64,000 nt of DNA from Taxillus chinensis (lineage: Eukaryota > Streptophyta > Magnoliopsida > Santalales > Loranthaceae). The position numbers and the translations under genes are program-made. This document shows, piece after piece, positions 48,101-60,100 of this stretch. The stretch is taken from NCBI GenBank assembly GCA_023512835.1, contig CM042084.1, positions 11,991,842 through 12,055,841 on the forward strand. The letters are read 5' to 3'. Position 1 is the first letter of the stretch; each line of letters begins with the position of its first letter. The notes under the pieces are model-generated. The model was not told the DNA's origin and searched no databases. It saw only the letters and a list, made by a program, of their open reading frames with translations.

Positions 48101-51100
48101 ACCTTCAGCCTCTCATGTCGCTTGAGTGTCCCATAAAGGTGATTCAAAATTAGCTTTACTTTCTTCTACCAGAAATATTTAGGTAATCGATACTGGAGCC
48201 ATTGATCATATGACTAGTAATTTCTCTCTAATTGCATCTCTTCGATCTTCACCTGTTGAATTTGTTCTGGTTGCTAACGAGACTCCTATGCCTATTATTG
48301 GGGCTGGAGATGTCTCACTTTAACCTACTATTTCCTTGTCGTTCATTTTACTTGCTCCAAATTGCTCTAATAATCTTTTTTTTATTAGTCAACTTACCAA
48401 ATATCTTAATTGTTTTGTAACATTTTATTTTACTTATTGTGTGTTTTGAGACAATCTCACAAAGATGACAATTGATACTGGTATAGAGAGGTTTGTATTA
48501 TTGGGAAGAAGCAAGAACATTAAAATTTGAGCCTAGACAAGGATTCCAAGTAAGGCATAAAACACTTGACCAAGAAAAAATTCTTTTATGATATTATTGT
48601 TTGGGACACTCTTTTTTTTATCCCTCTCGAACGATTATTTTTTAAATTATTAAAAATATTTATGCTTCTAGTTTAAAATGTGAACAATGCATTTATGTTA
48701 AAAATTATCGTGTTTCATTTAAAATTAGTGGCAATAAAAGTCTTATTTTTTTTTTTTTGTGTCCGTATTGATATTTGGGATCTTTTTTCTACTCCCGCTT
48801 CAGGACATAGATATTTTGTGTCTTTTATTGATGACTGTACTAGGGTAAGTTGGATAGATTTGATGAAATCTAAAAGTGATATTATTTTTGTCATTTCTCA
48901 ATTTTATCAAATGATTGTTATCAATTTCATATCCTAGTTCAAGTGTTTCATTCTGACAATGGTTGTGAGTTTGTAAATCAACCTCTGGTTGACTTCTTGA
49001 GATAACATGACTTCCTTCATCAGATCACATGTGTTTACACCCCACAATAAAATGGTGTAGCTTAACGTAAAATCTGATATCACCTTGAGGTAGCTTATGC
49101 TTTATGCTTTACTATGAAAGTCCCTAAATGTTTTTGGGCAGATGCCGTCATTATTGTTGTTTATCTTATGCATCGAATGCTTGCTCGTATCATTGACTAT
49201 CAAATCCCTTCGAATGTGTTGTCTTGCTTTCACAACATTTCTCCAGATCCTAACATTTGGCTTAAAGTTTTTGGTTGTGTGTGCTTTGTTCATGTGCACC
49301 ACCTCCATCGAGATAAACTTGACCTTCGTGCTCTCAAATGTGTATTTTTGAGTTACTTTAATTCTCAAAAGGGCTATAAATTTTTTCATCCTTGCATGGG
49401 TAAATACTATGTGTCTATCGATGTTCAATTTTGTGAGCAGATCTCCTATTTTTCTGGCGATATCTCTATTGTTCCTCTCCATGGGGAGTTTCGTAGTAAG
49501 AAAGAGAAACAACGATGGTTGGATGAAAAGAGAGTGTGAATTTTTAAGGAGAAGGACGATTCTACTATTATATGTAAGGGAGAGTCACCTCCTAGTTTAG
49601 GTGAAGGGGAGTTGTTACCCTCCCTTAATTCTAATACCGTAATAGTTGAACTAAGTAAATATGAGAGGCCAGCTTAGATGTTTGAGAAATATTCTCTCGT
49701 GGTCTTTGGAAGAGAGAAAGTTTCTTTCAAATATGTGAGTATTGTAAAGAATATGTATGAGAGTGTTATTACAATAATGGTACAGCAAGGATTAGCCTTG
49801 AGATTTTCCTCTTTGCAATAATAATGACTGAGATTATCAAAAATATTCATGAGAATTTAGCTTGGTATGTGTTGTTCCTTGATGATATTGTTTTAAACAA
49901 TGAAACCAAAGAAAGAACTAACAAAAAATTAGAATTGTGGAAACAAACATTGGAAGGTCGAGGATTTAAATTAAGTGGATCAAAGACTGGTGGTAACAGT
50001 GAATATTGAATTATTAAATTTTAAAAAAAGAGTGGTGGCTGATAGAGCTATTTGGAAGAGAATGATTCATGTATTAGATTGAATATAATTTTTTGGTTTG
50101 TCTTGGTAATAGATAATTTCATCCGTGTTTTAAAGTAATGGATTAAAGTTTGACCCCAGCTTTAGTTGGGTAAAAGTTTATTTTGGCTATTGGTACAGTT
50201 AGTATTTTGTTATTTAGCGGCTAGTCGATATTCAGTCAAATACTTGCTTGTTTATTTTTGAGAATTAAATTTTTGTAGGATCATGATAAGTGATTTTTGT
50301 GAATTGTTATCTGCATTTGATGCCAAAATGAATTTCATATGGTTTTTTTTTGCTTATTGACTGTAAACTGTTAGCATTTCTCAATTAAGTCATTGTTGTG
50401 CGGTTTGATTTTTGCACTTCTTCTGCTGATTTTAGCAATCTATGCATATCTGGCTCTTCTAATTAGGATCTTTATCTTATGCTTTCTCAACTTCCTAGTG
50501 AGCTTTAGTAACTTAATTACATTCCAGTTCCACTGAGAACCCCATGGCTGGTAGTTTTCTTATTCCAGCCTGCAAAGAAGATTTAGTTGTTTATCAGTTA
50601 TTGCAAGTGTTAGATTTTATGTAATGGAGGTTGTCGTATGATAGTTTTTGAGCCTGATCGGCAGATTACAATTGTTGTGTTTGTTGAGTGGGTTACTATT
50701 TTATTTTTTTTCTTTGTTTTTGTCAATTCCAGGTTTATGCCATTGTATCATCACTACACGTGTGTTGCTCTCCGTCAATATGTGGAGGAGTTCTGGGATT
50801 GATATCACACATAAAATTTTGCCTTTCTAAGTCAGAGCCATGGATAACACCGGCTGTTGATTTGCTTAATTTTACACCAACTCCGAAATTTCTCTCTCTT
50901 TCTTTAGGTGCTAATTTGCAGTCAGCTTTCATTTCTGTGGACCTTTTAGATGATGGGGAAAATAATTCAATCATTCAGGTGGCACTTCAAGGGTTAGATA
51001 TCAGGTTTTTCTTCTTCTTTTTGAATAGATGCGTGTTTAACCCTGAACTGTTATCTTCTGATAATGATATTTATCGTGTGCTATATTCATCATTTCCTCC

Positions 51101-54100
51101 TGTTGTGCTAGGGGGTCTTATACTTCTATTTTGGTCACCCTCTGCCCTGCCTGGATGTAACAATCCTATCATAATACTGTACACTTAATCTAGAACATTT
51201 TTAATATTATAGTTAAGGCCAATTTTATATTTTGAAAATTTTTCATGCGGTCACAGCAATGTGGGTTGATTAGATTTTCAATTATTGCACCTTTTACCTG
51301 AGCATCTAGAACATTTAAGTACATTCAGTGCGCATATGTGAGGTAGTAATGAATTTGGAGGGGAATTGAATCAGTAAATGAATGTCATTTCCATGAGAAT
51401 GAGAACAAAATTTTTTCTTTACTATCCTATGTTGGGTATATTAGCAAAGGAAAGTAATCGATAATTAATTTATTATAAGATTCTCATAAAAATAAAATTT
51501 AAAATATCTAAAATATAACCACTCTCTCTCCACCTCACAACCTTGAGTTCATCCTCCAACATTCCCAAATTTCATTCGCATCCTTTTTGCTTCCGTCAAT
51601 TACCAAACCCCCACACCGGCCGCCACCATACTAGAACACATACTTTGTCTTAGGGTTGTGCATCTATCCGCCCAATCCGCCTGACCCAACTCGAACTTAC
51701 CCGCTACCCGCAAAAAATAAAAAATTCAAATAAATGGATCGGTTGACAATTTTATTTTATGGTAGATTGGGTCGGTTAGCGGGTGAGAATACTCAAACTC
51801 GCTACTAATCCAACCCACCTCGCTAATATAAAAATATATTAAATCTTATCGTCTATTTATTAGACATTAGTTCATTATCGTCCCTCCCATTGTGAGAGGT
51901 GAGAGTTATGCAACATATCAACTATGATGTTGAGTTTGTGATTTTGCGATCCATAAATGTCATATATTTTTTAATTTGTAATTATAAATACTTAGTGAAT
52001 AAAATAATAAACTTTTAATTATAATTATTTTATATTTTATACGTTTAATTTTTTTTATTGTATGTCATTTAATTATATATCAGTAAATGATGGTTTACAC
52101 CTGTTTAATCCGTCATACTTGCCGGTTAGTACCCGCTAAAAATTTAATAAACCCGCCGATTATTGAGGTTGACAGGTAGATTGAAAGGTGAAAGAATTAG
52201 TCATCCGTTAATGATGGGTCGGTTAATGATTTAGTTATAAACCCGACCCCACCTGACCCATGCACACCCTTACTTACTGTTAGTCCTCCACTCAGATCTG
52301 ATAACCTCCATGGACGTCCCTAACTACTTCCATGCCACTTTCACTGTCCACTGCCCCACCTGCGTGAGACCCCCTGTGAACCCATGACCACCATCCTCCT
52401 GTTTGCTGCCATCTCCAATAATTGTTAGATCCGACACCTGAAGCCACCGAGACTGTCCACCACAGCAGGTCCAACAACACAACCAGCCCCACTTGTCCGC
52501 ATGGCACCATAGCTGTTTACTTTCTCCCAACAAGCTATGGGCTGAGGATGATGATTGGATTTGAGGGTATGACAGGTCTGTACCAACAACGACTGGATTT
52601 GTCTCAATGATTATGGTGATTACAATGATGGGGCTGGGCTTGGCGTGACTGACTGTTGATGAAGATGGAGTGAAGGCTGCATTGTTTGGTGCAGGGGAGT
52701 GATGACTAGAGTGGACGGCTGAGGGAAGAAAACTTATGTTTTTTGTTTTTTAAAAGACAAACTTGGAAGTCAATCCCCATATGCGTGGGAATGATTCATG
52801 TGTGAGATTCCCAAATTAATGGGGTATTCCCATGTCAATCATTGATGTATGTCCTTACATATAATGGATCCAATTTGAAATTCCTACTACTATATCAGTC
52901 AGTCTTTTCACCCAAGTAGATGAAGTTGATGCAGTTTGGATTATGGAGGGCTAGATCTGTTTCTCACACTTCAATCCACATGGGACAGTTTAGAGTCCAT
53001 CAAAGAAGATTAGCCTTCTGATATTTACTAGAAATGCAAGATGCTTACCGGGGAAATGAAGGCCTTATGATAAGTTCATCCACAGGGGGAAATGAAATAT
53101 TAAATTCCTAGGAAAACAACATGCCTAGGGAAACATGGACCGAGAAAAATTAGTAAATTATTACTTAATTGACAAACATAGCAATAACTTGGGACTATTG
53201 TCATTGTGGACTTTGTGAGCATGACTCTTAGTATTTTGCCCTATGTCAGACATATACGTTAGATGTATCCAAAGCAAATTTTTTTATTCACCTTAGGAAA
53301 CAGCTCTAGAATTCATCCAGAAATCAACTTTTAATCTTTGTATTTACAGGTATGCATTATTGAATTCTGAGACGTGCCGGATCTGTTTGAAGGGTTTGAA
53401 AATCTTCACCAAACCGTTGAACACTGAGGTAGATGGTCATCTTCTGTGTATGTCGGGTAATCCTTCTGCTTCACATTATCATGATGTGGCTACCAAAAAT
53501 TGCAGTTACAGTGGTTGTCTTGGCGACAAAAGTTCACCCGTTGATGGCGTCTTTCTTTTGCATTATGAGTCATGCAGAAGGTTGGACTCTGTTTGTCACA
53601 AATGTATTGTTTACCTGAATGATGTTGATCTTCATTGTTATCCATACATTATTGGTTTGATGGCTGGTTTTCGTGATAGAATACCTGAATGTGGCGCATC
53701 TTATGTTGGTGAAAATTCCTTTTGCCCCATGAAGGATTCTGACCATTCATGTCTGCCTTTGTTTGCATTGAACTTGGGCACCAATTTCTTTGAACTTGGG
53801 CTCTCTGAGTTGGTGAGCATTCCTTTGGATCGATTTCCATTTGTTACAATTTACAACCATGGTTCTCTTGGTAACCTTGAGAGTGTACGTATCCATGACA
53901 TTCATGGCAGGGAGGAAAAATTTAGGAATTCAAAGGTTATAATAAAGAAGGGGTCAAAATTCTTCCACACCTCACAGTGCAGAGTTTCAAGTAGCGAGGA
54001 TGAATTTCCTTTATCCAGAAGCTCTTGTGGCTCTGATCTAGTCTCTCTAGGTTTGAATCTTACCAGAGTCAGAATTCAGTTTCATGATTCCTCATGCATT

Positions 54101-57100
54101 ATTGGAACTCTTATGCTGCCAACTGTCAACTCTTTACTTTCCTTTCAGCATGGCAATATCGATGTCTTGTGTTCTGCTGAGGGATCAACTCTTTCTTCCT
54201 CTTGGTGGAACTATAACATCCAGGATTTTCTATGGGGCCCTCTATTCCCAAACCATTCACCTATTATTAATATTCATCTAAGAAAACTGAATGGGTCTCA
54301 ATTAGTGCTAAGTTTCAGCTTTCAACATGTGTCATGCATTTTACCACCAGAGTTCTTGGCTATAATAATTGGCTACTTCTCGTTGTCTGATTGGAGCTGT
54401 AATTCAAATGCGCAGCCAGCTTCTGATGCTCATGCACATCTTGAGATTGTAAATGGCACAAACATATTCAAGTTTGAAATACTTGATTCTGCTTTACATG
54501 TTCCGGTTGGGAGTAATGATTGCCAGTTTTTAAAGCTTGAAATTCCACAAGTTTACTGTAGTTTCATTGAAAGCTGTTCGGTTGATATACTGAAAGACAT
54601 TCCTCCTGACTGTTGGGTCCCAGGGAAAAAAATTGGGGAAAAGGTTCATTGTTTAAATATTTTTGGACGGGAGCTATCCCTGTATCTTCTACTGCCGGAT
54701 GATGCATATGATGCCACAATATTTGATGAAGGAATGAAACGTCAAAACATATCTTTGATAGATCCACTCTTTGCTGATATATGGGTCAGAATACCTGTTG
54801 AAAATGAGGCCTCTTGCACAAGTGATTCCCCTTCCACGTGTATCATGGCAAGAATCTTCGACAGTGTTTTTTTTGTCGAAGGTAGGTTAATTTTTATGTT
54901 AATAGTTTTTTGTTAATTTTGAAGTTGCATCGTTTATTTTTTTTATTTTTTGAAGTTTTACTGATCAGTATGCTTTTTGCTCTTTGTCTACAGATGGTTA
55001 CATGTTTGACGCTTCTGATGCATTACTGGATGTCATAAATCAGTTTATTTTAGTTGATGAGGATTCTAATTATTTCACAACTGATATTCTACAGTTTTTT
55101 CATTTAAAGAAGTCTGTTAGAGAAAAGGGTGCAGTTCCATTTAATGCCTCAAGCACGAATTTCACTGAAGTTAAATGTAGCGTGAATTCATTGGCAATGA
55201 AATTGTGCCGTACAAGAGGAGATAGCTCTTTTGAACTGGTTGCTCAGACGGATATGTGTTTTACATGTTCGGCATCATTGGAAAACGAGATACCCTTAAG
55301 CTTGGATGTTTCATTCTTTTCTTTGGCCATTTCTTCATTTATTAATTTTGTAAGGCTTGCAAAATGTACCTCTGCTTCTAGCTCATCAGTTCTTAACATC
55401 CATCTCTCCAAGTCCGATAAAGATGGAAATGATCTTTGTTTTGTGCTTCCTTCATTAGATATATGGTTGCATAGATTAGACTGGGTTGAACTGATTGACC
55501 TGATCAGTTCATTTATCAGACATTATGGTGGACCTTTTGTGTTGGATGCATCTTCAAAAAATTATGTGTCAAGTCCAGTGGATACAAATGTGGGATCAAA
55601 AGTTATTCAGCAGGATCCCATCTTCAATTTGATGTCAGACAATATTGGGTTAACAGTGCATGTACCCATCTGGGTCAGCGAGGAGGCATTCGACCATGTT
55701 AGTAAGACTGCTACTCACAAACAGAGGCCTCAAAATCTTTTTTCTGATTTGGTCGAAGGAAGAGACTGTAAGTGTGTTACTGTAACTCTGCACTGTAGGA
55801 GTGAAGTAGTTATTACCAACAAGTCTGTTAGATTTAGGTCACATGTGAAAGAAGCAAATGGTACTGTGGTGATACATGAGGGCAAGAATACCCATTCATG
55901 GCCCTTCTTCCAGCTATCCCATATTGATGCAGATATTGATATTTATGATGATACAGTGGTACCTGTTCGTATAAATGCAGATATACAGGTTGACAGTTTA
56001 GATGTGTGGCTTTCACATCAATTATTTTTCTTTTGGCATGAAATAACGTTTGATACTCTTGAAGCAGCGGATTCACAATTTCTATTTGGTATCCTGCTTC
56101 TTGAAGTTCAATTAAAGAAGGTTGTAGTTTTGCTGACGGATGGAAGGGTATGTTCCCTTATGTGACTATCCATGTATAACACTCTTGCAATTTTTTTCTT
56201 TTCACTTCCACAAAATAAGTCAGAAAATACAAGAATTTTATTAAATCTGATTTTCTACTCAATACAAGAGGTAGGAGAAGAGTTGTAAAGGTAAATAGCC
56301 TATTCGACATACAAGAAATCAGGCCTAATTGATTCTAATTGATATCTAATTAATTACAATTATGGGATAAATATATTTAGTCAAAATAGAATATTCTCCA
56401 ACAATAAGAAAGGTTTTATTGCCATTGGTTGTCCATATATATTTTTTTTTTAAACTAATCATTTCTGTGGATTATATTTTTTTCTAAAGTGATTTTGACA
56501 ATTTCTTCATCAAAATTAGTTGACATTGGCGATCTGTTCTTGTATCTTTGTTGTGGTCTCCGGTTGCCCTTTTCGTGCTGGTCGTTGTATTGCAGGCTAC
56601 TCGGTTAGAGCTGCTGTAAAAGTTATGGCTACTGCAACTGCAAGGCTATAAATATGTGACTTAAACAATCAAATCAAACAGTTTTAAAAAGCTGCATTAT
56701 GACCTATTTGGAAACCAGGTTTGAATTGTTTTTTGGAGTTTGGTTAAAACCTTATGTCAAACACCACAGATGTTTTGATTGGTAAACGATTACACATTAG
56801 TGTCAACCCTTGGCTGCAGTCAATCCTACTTGCAACTGCAACCTCTGAGCTAAATTGATCCTAAAGAGATATTTATTTGCGTATTAAGTATTTTTAGTTT
56901 TGGTAGAGTTTAAAATATTCATCAGAATGTTTTTCTTTTTCTGTTTTTGTAGTCTTTCCATATAAATGATGCCTTTGAGTTTTGTATAAATGAAGAGCTT
57001 GTAATTGGTACTTTTATTTGATTTTTTATTTCATCAGTTTCATTGAATATCAGTAGTATATTGGATGTTGAATTTGTTATTTGTTTTTATGCCGAAAATG

Positions 57101-60100
57101 CCCCATCATTGTTATTATTGTAGATATGATCATTCTCTCTACTTTTGCAGTGGAGCTGTAGTGGTCCTTTATTGGAAGTTCTTTCTAGAAATTTGATATT
57201 GCATGTCAGCGTAACTGCAGCTGATATGGAGGGATCAGTTCAAGGAGAACTTCAAGTGAACTATAATAATATTGACAAAGTAAGTTGGTTTGTTAACATC
57301 AAGGTTTCTTCCATTTTGTGAGTTTAAATTCTAATAGCTACAATCCTTGCATGTATTGATTGCAGGTGCTTTGGGAACCTTTTGTAGAGCCTTGCGTGTT
57401 TCAGTTGACCATGGTTCGTAAGTATGGGAGGAGTGGTTTACTGAGCAACAGTGTGATGACAGATATTTTGCTTGAATCCACAGCACAGCTTAACCTAAAT
57501 TTCACAGAATCACTTATTGAGGTATTTCATGTGTTGTCGGCATATTGTGCCTCATGATTGCCATTCCTCCTAACTTATTTGATAAAAATGTGTTTACCTC
57601 CATGTTAAATGTTAGAGTTCTTTAGAAGTGATGTTTGATTCATGATTATGTACGTGAGAGGGTTTATTTGCTCTTTCAACATTTGATAGATTTTTACTAT
57701 ATGTATGTATTGTACTCTATTCATGTCAGCACATACTGTTCATTCTCTTCACATTAAACATGAAGTAATATGATTGTAGATTTTGTAGTGATACTTTGAA
57801 ATCCTTTCATTGAGTTTCCTGTCTCCTATCATTGCTAATGAAAAATGTGATTTATATCATGACTTACCAAGATTAAATGCTTCATTGGTGGAAAAGCTTG
57901 CCAGTTTTTTTCATGATTCTGATTTCCTTCTTTGGTCTAAGGCCATTTTTAGGGCAATTGAAATTTTTAAAGATGCTTGGGGCTGTATGGGTGTGAGTGA
58001 TCTTTCTGAAAGCCTGAGATTCTTGAATTATCAGAATGATGAGAATGATTGTGCGGAGAAGTATGCTCCCTACATTCTTCAAAACTTGACTTCCTTGCCA
58101 TTGGTATTCCATATTTGTCAAGTTGTGGATAATTCTGGCAATTTTGAGGTCTCAAAATTGAGGGATGGAAATCTAGTGCAGCCAGGTTCATCATTCGCAA
58201 TACATGTTGAGGAAACACCAGAGCAGCAACTGTTTCGCTTTAGGCCTTCTCATTCTTCGGATAGGCTCAATGAAAAGCAATTAAATGGGGTGGCTCATCA
58301 TTATATGTCTGTTCAGATTGATGGTACTTCCTTGCCATCTCGTTGTATTTCAATGGATCTTGTTGGTCTTACCCACTTTGAGGTGGATTTCTCCAAGGCA
58401 TCAAATGAAAAACACCCTGTAAAACAAGAACCGACATCAAATCATGTAGTCATTGAAGATAAAACAGATGTGAATGGTGGCTTTATTGTTCCCGTTGTGT
58501 TTGATGTCTCTGTTCAGCGCTACAGTAAATTGTTGCGATTGTACTCAACGGTATCCTCTAACCCTGTTTACATTCCTTTATACAGATATATGTATATATG
58601 TACATATATATAGTTTCCGGAAGCTCTTCCTAACACTAATTTCAGGTCATACTGTTGAATGCTACTTCAGCCCCATTCGAACTGCGGTTTGATATTCCTT
58701 TTGGTGTTTCTCCAAAGGTAGCTAAACCTTATGTCTCTCACACCATGTTTTACAATTCTTTTCTTCTGAGTTGTATTTATTTATTTATTATGTGTTATTT
58801 TTTTTAGATTTTAGATCCTATATATCCTGGTCAAGAGTTTCCATTGCCTTTGCATTTGGCTGAAACTGGTCGCATGCGCTGGCGTCCGTATGGCGACACT
58901 CACCTATGGAGTGAAGTTCATAACATCTCAGATATCCTTTCACAGGAGAATAAGATTGGATTTTTGCGTTCTTTTGTTTGCTATCCATCTCATCCAACCT
59001 GTGATCCTTTTCGCTTTTGCATATCTGTTGAAGCTATTTGCTTGCCATCAAGTGACATGCTGAAAAAGGGTATTTCCAAAACCAAAAGTGCTGTCAATTG
59101 GTTGACTGACGGAAGCTGTTGTAAAATACATAATCAGGATAAGTCGAGGAAGCGGTTTGTTCACTATGTGACTCTGAGTGCTCCATTTGTAGTGAAAAAC
59201 TCTCTTCCAGAAGCATTGTCATTGGTAATTGAAAACGGTGGTATTAATCGTTGTGCACAACTATCAGAGGTAGGAGTTAGATTTGGCTGACTTCTAAATT
59301 TGTAATATTGACATCTAAATCCTTGAAGTAGTTAGTAGTGTTGTAGAGCTTGTAACCAGGTCTTCATGTAACCAAGCTTTCTACTAATTTTTCAGGTGGA
59401 AACATCTTTCTTTCATGTTGATTCTTCACATGACTTGGGAATGGAGTTCCATATAAATGGATTCAAACCTTCCCGTTTGGATTTTCCACGTTCTGAAACA
59501 TTCAGTGCAATGACTAAGTTCAGTGGGACCAAATTCTATGTATCTGAAACAGTGTCTTTTACTTCTGATTCATGTCCTGATGGTAATATAAATATATCCC
59601 TTAAGCGTATTTGTTAAAATTTTAAACTCATGATGAATTATGTTAATAGAATATCTGATATTGTTCTAGGTGCTATACATGTTACCGCTGAAAAGATCAT
59701 GGATGCATTCTCTGGAGCTCGAGAGCTCTGCCTATATGTTCCATTTCTGCTGTATAATTGTACTGGTTTTTCGCTTACTGTTTTGGCATCTACTGATGAA
59801 ATAGAGAACAGCAGCTGCACCATTCCTTCCTGTTATGATTTTGATGAAAAGGAAGTTCTGGGTGGGAAATATGGTCTCAGCTCTTTGTGTTCTCATGAGG
59901 AGTCTGATTTTACAGTGTCACAGGGTGATAATATAAAGAACTTATTCTCTAGTAGTCACGTTGTCTCAACTAGAAAGAATGCTAACCCAAATTTCAGAAC
60001 ATTTGCAGCTAAGCCTTCAAGTTCCTCCCCTGGAAACACAGTGAAACAAGATTTCAATGCTCAAGTAGCTTTTTCAGACAATTTGAGCAGCAGATTGGAA

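Larger units (their letters stand above)
45846..50732 (+). other. VPS13 intron 22, RTE and copia debris
   Basis: A 4.9-kb intron holding an RTE fragment (46090-47010), a copia relic (47400-49620) and a second RTE piece (49740-50080). 47040-47400 and 50080-50730 are unassigned AT-rich DNA. Confidence 0.75.

Noticed and set aside
53649..56076. Minus-strand frames opposite VPS13 exons 24-25
   Set aside because: Chance frames antisense to well-supported coding exons.
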